Shown here in pieces: positions 37,534-48,386 of a stretch of 55,941 bases of DNA. Each line of letters opens with the position of its first letter. Position 1 is the first letter of the stretch. The notes under the pieces were generated by a model. That model saw only the letters and a program-made list of their open reading frames with translations, was not told the DNA's origin and ran no database searches. Source of the stretch: an uncultured Sphingomonadales bacterium. Lineage in GTDB: Bacteria; Pseudomonadota; Alphaproteobacteria; Sphingomonadales; Sphingomonadaceae. Position numbers and translations under genes: made by a program. The stretch is from NCBI GenBank assembly GCA_903868245.1, contig CAIPUN010000064.1, forward strand, positions 1 through 55,941. Reading direction: 5' to 3'.

Positions 37534-38084
37534 CCCTTTAGCATGATGTAAAGCGCGCCTGCACCGCCATGGCGTGGATGGGCGTTACGCACGGCCGAAA
37601 TATGCCGCTTATGCCGCGATGCTGCCAGCCAATCGCGGACAACGGCGGCAATAGCCCCCCGGCCCTCACCACTGGCCCGATCATGCGCGCGGGGTTTGCC
37701 AGTCACGAGCAATAACACTTTCATCCGCTGCGCAATCGCCTGCTCCAACGCGCCGTCGAGGCGGTTATATGCCAGTGATAAGGACGCGTCGTGTAAATCG
37801 ATGCTAACATCCGGAATGATGCTGCCCCGCATGATCCTTTTATCCCAATGTCCGTCCAGATTGTGCGGCAACGGCGCAACCTTGCTTTGCACGGACGTGT
37901 GTTTTGGTTTTACATCGGCAGATATAGGTTTCGGCTTGGCGCTGAGAAACTTAGCCAGCACCGCCTTATCCGCTGCCGGGCTCGCAACGGGCACCGGCTT
38001 TGGCTTGCCGCCATGCATTGGTTTTACGGTCGCAATGACCCTGCCCCAAAGCGACTTTTCCGTACTGTCGAGAGGCCGCGCCAT
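37530..38084 (-). CDS. Smr/MutS2-C-terminal domain protein
   Basis: SIDLHDASLSLAYNRLDGALEQAI...VLLLVTGKPRAH...VRDWLAASRHKRHISAVRNAHPRHGGAGALYIMLK. Confidence 0.9.
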   Translation of the reverse strand: MARPLDSTEKSLWGRVIATVKPMHGGKPKPVPVASPAADKAVLAKFLSAKPKPISADVKPKHTSVQSKVAPLPHNLDGHWDKRIMRGSIIPDVSIDLHDASLSLAYNRLDGALEQAIAQRMKVLLLVTGKPRAHDRASGEGRGAIAAVVRDWLAASRHKRHISAVRNAHPRHGGAGALYIMLKG

Positions 38085-38091
38085 GGCCGTT

Positions 38092-39300
38092 TTACAGACC
38101 TAACCGCGCAACCGCAGATTTGGGCAGGAAAACAAGCGCTGCACCGCGCGCCGCCATGCCGCCAGCAATCTCACGTGCGCGGTCGCCCGCGCCCCAAAAG
38201 GTATCGATGCGGTTTGGCCCCTTGATGGCGCCGCCTGTATCCTGCGCAATCCAAATGCCATTGGGTTCCGCACGGTCCATCGACAGCCATACAGGCGCGC
38301 CCAGCGGGATGAATTTCACGTCCACCGCAATGCTTGCTTCACCCACAACAGGATAGCCCATCGCGCCCAAGGGACCCGCGCCAGTCAATTCGCGGAAGAA
38401 AATATAGCTTTTATTTTCCTGCATGATCTTGCGGCCCTCTTCGGGGTTGGCCCGCAAAAAGGCGACGATGCCTTGCATGGAGGCGTCGGTAATCAGCCCG
38501 CGATCCCGCATCAACCGGCCGATGCCGGTATAGCCACGCCCATTTTGGCTGTCATAGCCAATGCGCATCACATTGCCGTCTGGCAGCTTCAGCCGACCTG
38601 ACCCTTGGATTTGCAGGAAGAAAAATTCCACAGCATCGGCGGCATAAGCGATTTCAAGGCCGCGCCCTGATAATGACCCATTTTCAATCGCGGCCCGATC
38701 ATCATATTGTACAAATTTCGTGCCGTTGACCTTGCCGCGGATGGTTCGCCCCTTCAATTCATCGGAAAACTGCCCAAGATCGACATCAATCAGATCCGGC
38801 GGTCGCTTATAGACAGGTACATCGCATCCCGCTTGCGGCGCACGGCAACCAGCGATTTCGGGTTCAAAATAGCCCGTGGCAAAAGCCTTGCCAGTGCCGA
38901 CCTGCACCGCATCCATATGCGTGGCGAAAAACGTTAGGGCATCACCGCTCCATGTTTTGACAGCGTCGCAGGCTGCTATCCAATCGCTGCCTTGAGTGAG
39001 GCCGCTATTGTCGGTGCGCCGCACCAGGCCGGGACAACTTGTCCGAAAACTTTCCATCGCAAGTGCTGTCTTGCCCGCATCAACTTGCAAAGTAGCTATT
39101 TGCGGACCGCGTAAAACGCCTAGACCTGCCGCTGTTGTAACATCGCGCGTCGGTACAGGCGCCGCCGCATTGTCCGCGACGGAGGATGCAGCGACCATTG
39201 CCCCCGACAAAGTTGTGGGGTTAGCAGGAGGAGCCACCCCGCTTGCACAAGCGGACAAGGTAAGGGCGGATATACCGAGAGCGAAAAGGGCGCGTTTCAT
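38092..39300 (-). CDS. mltA: Murein transglycosylase A (lipoprotein)
   Basis: ATGYFEPEIAGCRA, FFLQIQGSGRLKLPDG, GYDSQNGRGYTGIGR, 3D domain QDTGGAIKGPNRIDTFWGAGDRA. Confidence 0.94.
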   Translation of the reverse strand: MKRALFALGISALTLSACASGVAPPANPTTLSGAMVAASSVADNAAAPVPTRDVTTAAGLGVLRGPQIATLQVDAGKTALAMESFRTSCPGLVRRTDNSGLTQGSDWIAACDAVKTWSGDALTFFATHMDAVQVGTGKAFATGYFEPEIAGCRAPQAGCDVPVYKRPPDLIDVDLGQFSDELKGRTIRGKVNGTKFVQYDDRAAIENGSLSGRGLEIAYAADAVEFFFLQIQGSGRLKLPDGNVMRIGYDSQNGRGYTGIGRLMRDRGLITDASMQGIVAFLRANPEEGRKIMQENKSYIFFRELTGAGPLGAMGYPVVGEASIAVDVKFIPLGAPVWLSMDRAEPNGIWIAQDTGGAIKGPNRIDTFWGAGDRAREIAGGMAARGAALVFLPKSAVARLGL

Positions 39301-39312
39301 CGCCCAGGTGAA

Positions 39313-39972
39313 TCAGACCGAGTCGGTTTCGTCAAGCTTCCAGTTACGACTGTCTGATTTCACGTCGCGCATGAAGGTCCAGATATCGTGCGTTTCAACC
39401 GCATCGGTCATCGATCCGCCAATGATATTTCCATCGGCATCCTTGACCATCGCGGCGATGTCGGCATCAAAACGGACCGAGATACGCGCCATGGGATGAT
39501 CGTAGTTTGCATCGACAATACGAATTTCATCAATGCGGACCAAACGGTTCTCGAGGGTCTCACCACGCTCTGCCCGACCATCAATGGCCTCGGCGAAGCT
39601 TGCATAGACGTCATCATCGCACAGGAAACGAAGCGCTTCCTTGTCGCCTTTCCAATAAGCCTCAAGCACCATTTTATAAGCGGTTTTTGAGCCTTCTACA
39701 AATGAAGCCGGGTCAAAATTGCGGTCGGCGTTAGAAATCGCCTTAATCCCGCTTTGCGCGGCGGTTTCGACGTTTGATAGGTCAGCTCCAGGCGCCGCAG
39801 AGGCCGCGTCGCCGCTGGCAGACGGCTGCCGCAACAATGGCGATGCGTTCGCTTCAACAGGTCGGCGCGCAACGGGCTCTTGTTCATGTCCGGTACGTTT
39901 GCCCAGCACTGCGTAAAGGCGAAGGCCCAAGAAAGCGGCAACAAGCGCAAGCAATACAATAGTAAACGTCAC
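39313..39972 (-). CDS. Tim44/TimA-like domain protein (GTG start with GGAGG)
   Basis: N-terminal TM then SAFVEGSKTAYKMVLEAYWKGDKEALRFLCDDDVYASFAEAI; GTG at 39972 has GGAGG upstream. Confidence 0.88.
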   Translation of the reverse strand: MTFTIVLLALVAAFLGLRLYAVLGKRTGHEQEPVARRPVEANASPLLRQPSASGDAASAAPGADLSNVETAAQSGIKAISNADRNFDPASFVEGSKTAYKMVLEAYWKGDKEALRFLCDDDVYASFAEAIDGRAERGETLENRLVRIDEIRIVDANYDHPMARISVRFDADIAAMVKDADGNIIGGSMTDAVETHDIWTFMRDVKSDSRNWKLDETDSV

Positions 39973-40210
39973 AACGCCTCCATCCGGCAAAAGCTCAATG
40001 TGGTTTCTAAGCGAAATCTGATCGCGAAGGTCCCTCATAAAAGCATATAGGAATGAATGATACGGGTTTCAAAGGGCTTTGCCCAAAGAAAATTGCGCTT
40101 TACCGCAAACGCAAGTATCATTGCCCTATGACGCCACGCCTGCTAGGCGCGACGGCCATCAACGGTCGTTTATTGCGGCTGCGACAACCAACAAGAAAGC
40201 ACGACATATC

Positions 40211-40720
40211 ATGGCCGACGAAACAGGCACCATCGTTTCCGACAAAGTAAAAGCTAATGGCGAAGACACTGCGCCCGCCGTCGGCATGTTGAACCAGTAT
40301 ATCAAGGATTTGTCGGTTGAAAATCCCAACGCCCCGCACAGCTTCAACTGGGATGGCGCGCCGCAAATTGATGTGCAGGTCAACATTCAAGCCAACGCCA
40401 TTACCGACGAAGTGCATGAAGTCGCTTTACGGCTTGCTGTCAAAGCAGAGACAGACAATGGCGTCCAATTCTCCGTTGAGCTGGATTATGGAACCTTGTT
40501 TGGCCTGCGTAATGTCAGCGAAGAGCAAGCCCATCCGTTCTTATTCGGTGAAGCACCGCGCTTGATGTTCCCGTTCGCGCGCCGAGTCGTTGCCGACGCT
40601 GTGCGTGATGCCGGCTATCCGCCACTGGTGCTTGAACCTATTGATTTCAATGCGCTTTACATCCAACAGCTTGCGCAAGCACAGCAAATGGCAGAGACGC
40701 AGCCTGCCGGCGAAGCCTGA
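40211..40720 (+). CDS. secB: Protein-export chaperone SecB
   Basis: NQYIKDLSVENPNAPHSFNWDGAPQIDVQVNIQAN...LFGEAPRLMFPFARRVVADAVRDAGYPPLVLEPIDFNALY. Confidence 0.97.
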   Translation: MADETGTIVSDKVKANGEDTAPAVGMLNQYIKDLSVENPNAPHSFNWDGAPQIDVQVNIQANAITDEVHEVALRLAVKAETDNGVQFSVELDYGTLFGLRNVSEEQAHPFLFGEAPRLMFPFARRVVADAVRDAGYPPLVLEPIDFNALYIQQLAQAQQMAETQPAGEA

Positions 40721-40743
40721 AGCCGACGGCACCAGGTGAACAG

Positions 40744-42348
40744 ATGAGCCTGGTTCGTAACAGCATCACCATCGGCGGGCTGACTTTGGTCAGCCGCGTC
40801 TTGGGCCTTGTGCGTGATATGTTGATGGCGCGCTTTGTCGGCGCTGGCCTTGCGTCCGACGCTTTTCTGATCGCGTGGCGTTTACCCAATCTGTTCCGGG
40901 CACTTTTTGCCGAAGGCGCATTTGCTGCGGTATTCGTACCGTTATTTAACAAGAAGATGACCGAAGCCGAACGCGAAAAGGCGAACCAAGGCCTGATCGC
41001 GGCGCGCAATTTTGCCAGCCAAGTGCTGTCAGTGCTGTTCCCGTTTCTGGTGCTCTTCACGGCCCTCATGATGCTGGCCTCCGGCCCTATTGTCTGGGCC
41101 ATGACGGGCGGCTTTCCGGATGGCGGTGCGGAGAAATTCTCACTTGCGCGGCATTTAACCATCATCACCTTTCCCTATCTGGCCTTGATATCATTGGTAT
41201 CATTACTCGGCGGGATATTGAACTCGCTCAACCGATTCTGGGTCAATGCCGCTGCACCGATATTGCTGAACATCTGCATGATTATCGCGCTGATATTCTT
41301 CCGCGGCGATACCGAGGTGGAAACGGCGGTCACGCAAGCGGTCGCGGTAACGGTATCGGGCGTGCTGCAATTGCTGTGGCTCATCTGGGCCTGTCACCGC
41401 GCCGGTGTTAACCTGAAACTTAGTTTGCCGCGCCTCACGCCGGACGTAAAATTGATGCTGGCTTTGATTGCCCCCGCCGCGATTGGCCAAGGCGCAATCC
41501 AGTTCAATCTCTTGATCTCCACCTCGCTTGCGGCACGGTTCCTGCCCGAAGGCTCGGTGTCCTGGCTCTATTATGCCGACCGTCTGAACCAGTTACCATT
41601 AGGCTTGATTGGCATAGCAATTGGTACCGCTATTTTGCCCGCCCTATCACGGCAGATTGCCGGAGCAGATAGCAAAGCCGCATCCGACACACAAAACCGC
41701 GCCGTCGAACTGGCCTTATTCTTCGCGATGCCCGCAACGGTCGCGTTGATTGTGTCGGCGATCCCGATTGTCCATGGCATATTCGAACATGGCGCCTTCA
41801 CCGCGGCTGACACGCGCGGAACTGCAGCGGTGCTAATGGCATTTTCGGCGGGCGTTCCCGCTTATGTGCTCATCAAAGTACTTACCCCTGGATTTTACGC
41901 CCGTAGCGACACCAAAACCCCGTTGCGGCTGGCCTTATGGTCCATGCTGGTCAACCTTGTCGGCAACCTCATCCTGATCTGGCCCTTGGCGCATATTGGC
42001 GTCGGCGTGGCGACGGCCATTGCCGCTTGGGTCAATGTCGCGTTGCTGTGGTTCACTTTACGCAAACGGGGCCATATCGCTGTTGATGCGCGCTTAAAGC
42101 AAAAAGCATGGCGCATAATTTTGGCGGCTGCCATTATGGGTGTCGCGCTCTATTTCGGAAATGAACTGATCGAAGGCCAACTGGGCACTGGCCTATGGCG
42201 GCGGATTGCTGTTTTGTCCCTGTTGGTAAGCGCTGGCGGTGCGGTCTATGCGCTGGCTATAATGTTGTTCGGGGCGTACCGGATCAGCGAACTTAAATCC
42301 CTTTTCCGTAGGCGTGCAAACGCGCCCGCGGATTCTGCAAGCGAGTAA
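40744..42348 (+). CDS. murJ: Lipid II flippase MurJ/MviN
   Basis: [58 protein letters not shown]. Confidence 0.97.
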   Translation: MSLVRNSITIGGLTLVSRVLGLVRDMLMARFVGAGLASDAFLIAWRLPNLFRALFAEGAFAAVFVPLFNKKMTEAEREKANQGLIAARNFASQVLSVLFPFLVLFTALMMLASGPIVWAMTGGFPDGGAEKFSLARHLTIITFPYLALISLVSLLGGILNSLNRFWVNAAAPILLNICMIIALIFFRGDTEVETAVTQAVAVTVSGVLQLLWLIWACHRAGVNLKLSLPRLTPDVKLMLALIAPAAIGQGAIQFNLLISTSLAARFLPEGSVSWLYYADRLNQLPLGLIGIAIGTAILPALSRQIAGADSKAASDTQNRAVELALFFAMPATVALIVSAIPIVHGIFEHGAFTAADTRGTAAVLMAFSAGVPAYVLIKVLTPGFYARSDTKTPLRLALWSMLVNLVGNLILIWPLAHIGVGVATAIAAWVNVALLWFTLRKRGHIAVDARLKQKAWRIILAAAIMGVALYFGNELIEGQLGTGLWRRIAVLSLLVSAGGAVYALAIMLFGAYRISELKSLFRRRANAPADSASE

Positions 42349-42353
42349 TATCT

Positions 42354-43352
42354 ATGCGCGTCGTTTCCGGTATTCAGCCAACGGGCAACCTTCATCTCGG
42401 TAATTATCTGGGCGCGATCCGCAACTGGGTAAAGATGCAGGATGAAATGGAATGCCTGTATTTTCTTGCGGATTTGCATGCCATTTCGATGCCGCATGTG
42501 CCCGAGGAGCTGACCGCAAACACCCGCGAAATGGCCGCCGCATTGCTTGCCTGCGGGCTCGATACCAATAAGGCGATCCTGTTTAATCAAGCGCAGGTTC
42601 CGGCCCATGCGGAGCTGCAATGGCTGCTGACGGGCACGGCTCGCATGGGGTGGCTCAACCGGATGACCCAGTTCAAGGATAAGTCGGGCAAGAATCGCGA
42701 AGGCGCGAGCATTGCATTATTTACTTACCCTGTTTTGCAAGCCGCCGACGTGCTGCTGTACCAGGCGACGCATGTCCCTGTGGGCGAAGACCAAAAGCAA
42801 CATTTGGAACTTGCCCGCGACATCGCGCAAAAATTCAACACCGACTTTGGTAAGGGCGCGGAGATTTTCACCTTGCCAGACCCTATCATTCCCAAGGCCA
42901 CCGCGCGTATCATGAGCTTGCGCGACGGTAGCGCCAAAATGTCCAAATCAGACCCAAGTGATATGAGCCGCATCAATTTGATCGATGATGCTGACACAAT
43001 CCTGAGCAAAATTAAGAAGGCGAAAACGGACCCAGAGCCGCTGCCATCGGAGGCAGAGGGTCTGGAAGGCCGGCCCGAAGCCAAAAATCTGGTAGGCATC
43101 TACGCTGCCTTTGCGAACGAGACTGTAGATGACACGCTCGCACGCTTTGGCGGTCAGGGCTTTGGGTCATTCAAGCCTGCGCTGGCAGAGATTGTGGTCG
43201 AACATCTGCGTCCCATTTCAGCACGCTTTAGTGCGCTGAAGGACGACCATGAACAGATTGATGCGGCATTGGCCAAGGGCGCAGCGAAAGCCCGCGAATT
43301 GAGCGCACCGACGTTAAAGGCAGCTTATGCTGCACTTGGCTTACTGCGTTGA
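42354..43352 (+). CDS. trpS: Tryptophanyl-tRNA synthetase
   Basis: [48 protein letters not shown] (KMSKS). Confidence 0.97.
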   Translation: MRVVSGIQPTGNLHLGNYLGAIRNWVKMQDEMECLYFLADLHAISMPHVPEELTANTREMAAALLACGLDTNKAILFNQAQVPAHAELQWLLTGTARMGWLNRMTQFKDKSGKNREGASIALFTYPVLQAADVLLYQATHVPVGEDQKQHLELARDIAQKFNTDFGKGAEIFTLPDPIIPKATARIMSLRDGSAKMSKSDPSDMSRINLIDDADTILSKIKKAKTDPEPLPSEAEGLEGRPEAKNLVGIYAAFANETVDDTLARFGGQGFGSFKPALAEIVVEHLRPISARFSALKDDHEQIDAALAKGAAKARELSAPTLKAAYAALGLLR

Positions 43353-43453
43353 TTAAAGTTATTCGTTGTTCAACCGCAGTTCAGCGAAACCATCCTAATT
43401 TTTGCGGGTTAATTACAAGTCGGCGCCTGGCCGCTTTTGAAGGGAATGCATGG

Positions 43454-44107
43454 ATGAAAAAGGTCGCAACTTTTCTCGCTCCGTTGGCGCTGCTAGCTTT
43501 GGGAGCATGCGCAACGCCTTTTAACGCCGATGTTTCGCGCTTTCAGGAACTGCCCGCGCCGCAGGGTCAGACCTTTGCGATCCGCGCGGCCAATCCCGCC
43601 AACGCAGGTGGCATCGAATTCGGCCAATATGCCGGATTGGTCGCCAATGAACTTCAGGAAATTGGGTATGTGCCGGCATCCGGCGAAACTGCCGATATGA
43701 CTGTATCGCTCGATTATGCCGTGGACACAGGTAAGGAACGCAACATCGTGCGCCAGGACCCGTTTTACGACCCTTATTGGGGCTTTGGCGGATTCTACCG
43801 CCCCTATGTTGTGCGTACACGTCGCGGGGCGCGCTATGTCATGGGTTTTTATGACCCGTTCCTCTACAGCGGTTTCAACCGACCATATGATGTTGACAGC
43901 TTCACGGTATATACTGCCAATCTGGATCTAAAAATTGACCGCAGTAGCGACGGGAAACGTCTGTTCGAGGGCAAGGCAGAAGCCAAGTCGCGTTCGAACA
44001 AACTTCCCTATCTGGTGCCAAATCTGGTTGAAGCCATGTTCACGGGTTTCCCCGGAAATGGCGGTGAGACCGTCAGGATTTCCGTTGCGCCGGAGGAAAA
44101 GCGCTAA
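43454..44107 (+). CDS. DUF4136-type lipoprotein
   Basis: Lipobox LLALGACAT; FAIRAANPANAGGIEFGQYAGLVANELQEIGYVPAS...; start at MKKVATFL. Confidence 0.8.
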   Translation: MKKVATFLAPLALLALGACATPFNADVSRFQELPAPQGQTFAIRAANPANAGGIEFGQYAGLVANELQEIGYVPASGETADMTVSLDYAVDTGKERNIVRQDPFYDPYWGFGGFYRPYVVRTRRGARYVMGFYDPFLYSGFNRPYDVDSFTVYTANLDLKIDRSSDGKRLFEGKAEAKSRSNKLPYLVPNLVEAMFTGFPGNGGETVRISVAPEEKR

Positions 44108-44117
44108 ACCCACTTCA

Positions 44118-44143
44118 GGCTGTGGCGTTTATACGCCGCAGCC
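44118..44143. terminator. Hairpin GGCTGTGGCG-TTTATA-CGCCGCAGCC at the convergent end of DUF4136 and SH3/zinc-ribbon genes
   Basis: 10-bp stem with one wobble, spans the minus-strand gene stop; no clear U-tract. Confidence 0.35.
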
Positions 44144-45235
44144 CAGTTCGGTTTTCCCATAAGCGGCACCTTCACCCCGCGTGGCGGCAATGCCCGCATA
44201 AAGATCCGTCCCCGTGAACAATCCATCACGTCCGATGGCAAAGCCTTGCGCGCGAAATACTTCAATCACCTTCGCTGGCGCGTCATCGAAATATAAAGAT
44301 TGCGATTCATAATGCTGCGCGATGCCAGTCAACGACAATCCTTCGAATGATCGGCGTAGGCGGATATATTTGCTTTTGCCTTCCACCGCCGCATAGGCCC
44401 GTTGACGGGCCACTTCACTGGCAAATTCCTTTGCCTCCAATGCCTGCCACTGCGCCCGTAACTGCCCACCAATCTTGGCAAATTCGGCACCTATTTCGCC
44501 GGAAAAAGCACAGGTCTGAGGATTGAAACCAATGGAAATCGGTTTACCTCCAATGCGCGCCAAGATTGACGGTGCGTCTGCAAGATAGCCATAGCGGCCA
44601 TCCGCAAGCTTCACCTCAATGAAATTATCTGCCGTGGTTCCCAATAGTGTGACCTGTGCGCCCTCACGCAGGCGATCAAGCAAATTGCTATCTGGCAAGG
44701 TTGTGGCCCAGACATCGATAAATCCATCTGCAACCCACGGTTGATCATTGAGCGACTTTACCAGCACCGGCGGCTGAATTTGCGACAAATTGACCAAGGC
44801 GACGAAGCCATTGCCATCACTTAGCTCAAGCCACCCGCCATCGACACCTGAACCTGGCTGAATTGTACCCGTCACTTGCGAGCCACGGGGCAATTTGCCC
44901 AATATGATACTGCCGCTTATCGTCGGCTTATTGCGCAAGTTCGCGTCGGTCATTGCGAAAAAAATCTGCGCTTCGGGGTTGGAAGCCTCTCCCGCTTCGG
45001 TGGCGGACATATCTGAGTCACGCTTCAAATCGTCCGCAATGAAGAGCCAGAAATATAATGCGGCCACCGCCAACAAGATCGCAACCGCAGAAAATGGAAA
45101 AGACCATCGGCGACTCGCAGCCGCCTTGACGGATTTTTGAGCCATTTTTGGTTTCAACGTATGTCCACAGCTGGCGCAAAAAGCGGCTTCATTGGCCGAA
45201 GTCGCTCCGCACGAAGCGCACGTCTTACTCATCAT
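44129..45235 (-). CDS. Zinc-ribbon membrane protein with SH3-like repeats
   Basis: CASCGATSANEAAFCASCGHTLKP, one TM, NLRNKPTISGSIILGKLPRGSQV (SH3b-like). Confidence 0.8.
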   Translation of the reverse strand: MMSKTCASCGATSANEAAFCASCGHTLKPKMAQKSVKAAASRRWSFPFSAVAILLAVAALYFWLFIADDLKRDSDMSATEAGEASNPEAQIFFAMTDANLRNKPTISGSIILGKLPRGSQVTGTIQPGSGVDGGWLELSDGNGFVALVNLSQIQPPVLVKSLNDQPWVADGFIDVWATTLPDSNLLDRLREGAQVTLLGTTADNFIEVKLADGRYGYLADAPSILARIGGKPISIGFNPQTCAFSGEIGAEFAKIGGQLRAQWQALEAKEFASEVARQRAYAAVEGKSKYIRLRRSFEGLSLTGIAQHYESQSLYFDDAPAKVIEVFRAQGFAIGRDGLFTGTDLYAGIAATRGEGAAYGKTELGCGV

Positions 45236-45298
45236 AATCCCTCCGACTCACATCATGGGGATAATCATTGGAGAGGCTATTGAAAAGGGGTGGAAATT

Positions 45299-45314
45299 TA
45301 GGGTCCTGACCCTA
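45299..45314. repeat. 16-bp palindrome TAGGGTCCTGACCCTA (family B), copy 2
   Basis: Identical to 31947-31962; final CTA (45312-45314) is the dnaA TAG stop. Confidence 0.9.
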
Positions 45315-46769
45315 AGCTTCGAGTTGGCGGAGCAACGCGCGGACATCATTATCCATGTCGCTGTCCTGCTGCCGCAGGCCTTCAACCAAGCGTACGGCGT
45401 GGATTACGGTGCTGTGGTCACGTCCACCGAACTTGCGTCCGATTTCCGGGTAGCTGCGTGGTGTCATCACCTTGGCAAGGTACATGGCAACTTGGCGTGG
45501 GCGCACAACCGCACGCGCACGGCGCTTTGAGGACATTTCGCTGCGGTCGATGCGATAATATTCGCACACTGCGCGCTGAATTTCATCGATGGTGATGCGG
45601 CGACGGCACGCACTCAGTATATCCTTGAGCTGCTCTTCAGCCAATGTCCGCGTCACAGGCTTGCCTGTTAATTGGGCATAAGCGAGTAGCTTGTTCAAGC
45701 CACCTTCCAGTTCGCGGACATTGCGACTGATCGTGCGGGCCAAAAACTCGACCACATCTTCACCAACTTGCGCCTCTGGCATATTGGCGAGGCGCTGTTC
45801 CAGGATCAAACGGCGCAATTCCAAATCGGCGGGCTGAATGTCGGCAACAAGGCCCATCGACAGACGCGACAAGATACGCTGGTCAACGCCGTCCAGCGCT
45901 TGCGGTGCACGGTCAGCGGAAACCACTAAGCGTTTGCCTGCGCCAATGATGGCATCGATGGTGTGCAGAAACTCTTCCTGCGTCGAAACCTTGCCAATGA
46001 TGAATTGGATATCGTCGATCAGCAGCACATCAACAGCGCGCAAACGTGCCTTAAACTCCATAACTTCCTTGCGCCGCATCGCGGTCACAAATTCCATCAT
46101 GAATTTTTCGGCGGACATATACAAAATCTGCGCGTCTGGATTTACCTCGGCATAAGCATGGCCGATGGCATGCATCAGGTGGGTTTTGCCTTGGCCCGTC
46201 GCGGCTTGCAGATAGAGTGGGTTGAACAACGGCTTGTCTTTCGACGCCACGCGCTCTGCGGCGCTGAGCGCCAGCACGTTTGTTTGGCCCTTAACGAAAT
46301 TCGCAAAGGTCATGCGCGGGTCAAGCGCCGACCGCGTGGCTTGTGCCTCATTGGTTTCTTGGGCGACGGCGCGTTCTGCATTGGTGGACGCGCGAAGCAA
46401 TTCCACACGTGGGGCACCGGGGCGTGTGCGGATTTTCAACTGCTTGACGCTGCTATTGGTGCTTGACCATGCCAAGCGCAGCCGGTCGGCATAATGATCG
46501 GAAACCCAGCTTGCCGAAAAGTCCGAGGGCAACAAAAGCTCAAGCGTGCCAGTCAGGTCACAATAGTCACCAAGGCTGATGGAACGAATCCATTGGCCAT
46601 ACACCTGCGCACCCAAATCGCGACGCAAGCCGGAAGATATGTTATGCCAATCGGCGTCAAAACGGGCATGCGATGTAGACGCATCATGTCCACTGGCAGA
46701 TAGACCGTTTTTGCTGTGCGATACTGAATTGACTTCGGCCAACGTGCCTGCCCCCATTTTCCACCCCAA
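45312..46769 (-). CDS. dnaA: Chromosomal replication initiator protein DnaA
   Basis: NPLYLQAATGQGKTHLMHAIGHAY, VDVLLIDDIQFIIGK, GRDHSTVIHAVRLVEGL. Confidence 0.98.
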   Translation of the reverse strand: MGWKMGAGTLAEVNSVSHSKNGLSASGHDASTSHARFDADWHNISSGLRRDLGAQVYGQWIRSISLGDYCDLTGTLELLLPSDFSASWVSDHYADRLRLAWSSTNSSVKQLKIRTRPGAPRVELLRASTNAERAVAQETNEAQATRSALDPRMTFANFVKGQTNVLALSAAERVASKDKPLFNPLYLQAATGQGKTHLMHAIGHAYAEVNPDAQILYMSAEKFMMEFVTAMRRKEVMEFKARLRAVDVLLIDDIQFIIGKVSTQEEFLHTIDAIIGAGKRLVVSADRAPQALDGVDQRILSRLSMGLVADIQPADLELRRLILEQRLANMPEAQVGEDVVEFLARTISRNVRELEGGLNKLLAYAQLTGKPVTRTLAEEQLKDILSACRRRITIDEIQRAVCEYYRIDRSEMSSKRRARAVVRPRQVAMYLAKVMTPRSYPEIGRKFGGRDHSTVIHAVRLVEGLRQQDSDMDNDVRALLRQLEA

Positions 46770-47118
46770 CCAGTACTACAAAACCGCGCGCTATCTACCG
46801 AACACGGGACGAACAGGGACTGGCCAAGCATTTGTTGCCAAATGCAGCCACGCTACGTGTTCATTCTCCATGTGAGGCATTGCCCGACTGTCGTCATGCG
46901 TTGCTGGAATGTGTTTCTTAGACAGCAAAAAACGAGTCTATCAAGAGCCGCTTGGTAAAAAAAATGAAATAAATGGCATTGACTCGGCAGGACCCAAGCA
47001 AATGCGTTATCTATTTAATAAGCATATGATATTATGTGTTTTTTATCAAGCATTGGATTGTAGACGCCCCGAATCGCGGGAAATCCTTACAGTTCACATT
47101 TGTGACAATTGGCAAAGA

Positions 47119-47147
47119 AAAACCCGCCGTGTTCGCGGCGGGTTTTG
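47119..47147 (-). terminator. Rho-independent terminator of rpsT
   Basis: Minus strand AAAACCCGCCGCGAACACGGCGGGTTTTTC hairpin plus U-tract, 40 nt after the rpsT stop. Confidence 0.88.
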
Positions 47148-47186
47148 AATGTCTAAAACCGGAAGGTCCGGCATTATCAGTATCGC

Positions 47187-47450
47187 TTAAGCGAGACCGC
47201 CAACCGCCTTTGTGAGGCGACCAAATTTGCGCGAAGCTGTGTTCTTATGAAGGACGCCCTTGGATACGCCGCGCGCCAGTTCAGGCTGCGCTGCGGCCAA
47301 TGCAGCAGCTGCCGCAGACTTGTCACCAAGCTCAATCGCTGATTCGACCTTCTTGATGAAAGTACGGATGCGGCTGACGCGTGCGCCATTCACTTCAGTG
47401 CGACGCGCGTTGCGACGGATACGCTTTTTTGCTTGCGGCGTATTGGCCAT
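47187..47450 (-). CDS. rpsT: 30S ribosomal protein S20
   Basis: [36 protein letters not shown]...[23 protein letters not shown]. Confidence 0.98.
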   Translation of the reverse strand: MANTPQAKKRIRRNARRTEVNGARVSRIRTFIKKVESAIELGDKSAAAAALAAAQPELARGVSKGVLHKNTASRKFGRLTKAVGGLA

Positions 47451-47558
47451 TTTTGTCCTCGAATTTCAATATCTGAAAAGGCGCGCCCATGCGGTACGCC
47501 TGTTGAAGGAGCGGCCCTTAACCCTGCCCAACAGATTCGTCAACCGCATAATGCCGCC

Positions 47559-48371
47559 TCATCGCTGGCATTTCGGACAGTGGAAGGTTGATCGTCCCGA
47601 ATCAACACGCCGCAATATATTGCTGCCGCAGATGCAAGCTTCGCCCTCACGGCCATAGACGCGCCAGTCCTTTGCAAAATAGCCAAGCTCCCCATCGGGT
47701 GCGGCAAAATCGCGCAAGGTAGATCCGCCCGCGGCTATCGCGGCAGTGAGTACCTCTTTGATTGCGATGACCAATCGGGTCAGCCGTGCTTTGCTGATGC
47801 TTGCGGCGACAGCCACGGGATCAATGCCCGCCATGTGCAGCGCTTCGCACACATAGATATTCCCCAGACCTGCCACAATATTTTGGTTAAGCAGCATGGC
47901 CTTTATCGGGGCTTTACGACCCTGCAGAGCCTTTTGCAGAACAGACGCATCGAACGCATCCGACAGCGGCTCAGGCCCCATTTGGGCAAAGAAGCGATAA
48001 TCGCCGATCTGTTGCGAATCGATGATATCCAGCGACCCGAAACGACGGTGGTCGTTCAGTGCGACCACGCGTCCACTTGCGGTTTCCAGAATGAAATGGT
48101 CGTGCTTTTCAATTTCTGCTGGGTCTACGCGCCAGCGACCCGACATCCCTAAATGAAATATCATCACGTCCTGCCGGTCGGTGTAGATCAATCCATATTT
48201 CGCGCGCCGTCCAAGCGTTTCGATACGCGCGCCCGTCAGCCGTTGGCGCAAATCGGGCGGAATTGGCCAGCGCAGATCTGCACGGCGCGGTTCAGCGCGC
48301 ACAATAAGTTCGCCTTCCAAGACCGACCGCAGGCCGGAGACAGTGGTTTCGACTTCGGGTAATTCGGGCAT
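47559..48371 (-). CDS. mutM: Formamidopyrimidine-DNA glycosylase
   Basis: MPELPEVETTVSGLR; FHLGMSGRW; QNIVAGLGNIYVCEALHMAGIDP; zinc finger CICGSNILRRVDSGRSTFHCPKCQR. Confidence 0.97.
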   Translation of the reverse strand: MPELPEVETTVSGLRSVLEGELIVRAEPRRADLRWPIPPDLRQRLTGARIETLGRRAKYGLIYTDRQDVMIFHLGMSGRWRVDPAEIEKHDHFILETASGRVVALNDHRRFGSLDIIDSQQIGDYRFFAQMGPEPLSDAFDASVLQKALQGRKAPIKAMLLNQNIVAGLGNIYVCEALHMAGIDPVAVAASISKARLTRLVIAIKEVLTAAIAAGGSTLRDFAAPDGELGYFAKDWRVYGREGEACICGSNILRRVDSGRSTFHCPKCQR

Positions 48372-48386
48372 AGAATTTTGCACTTA

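Noticed and set aside
46770-47186. oriC next to dnaA
   Set aside because: AT-rich but I see no cluster of TTATCCACA-type DnaA boxes; in alphaproteobacteria oriC is often not beside dnaA. A GC-skew and DnaA-box scan of the full genome would decide
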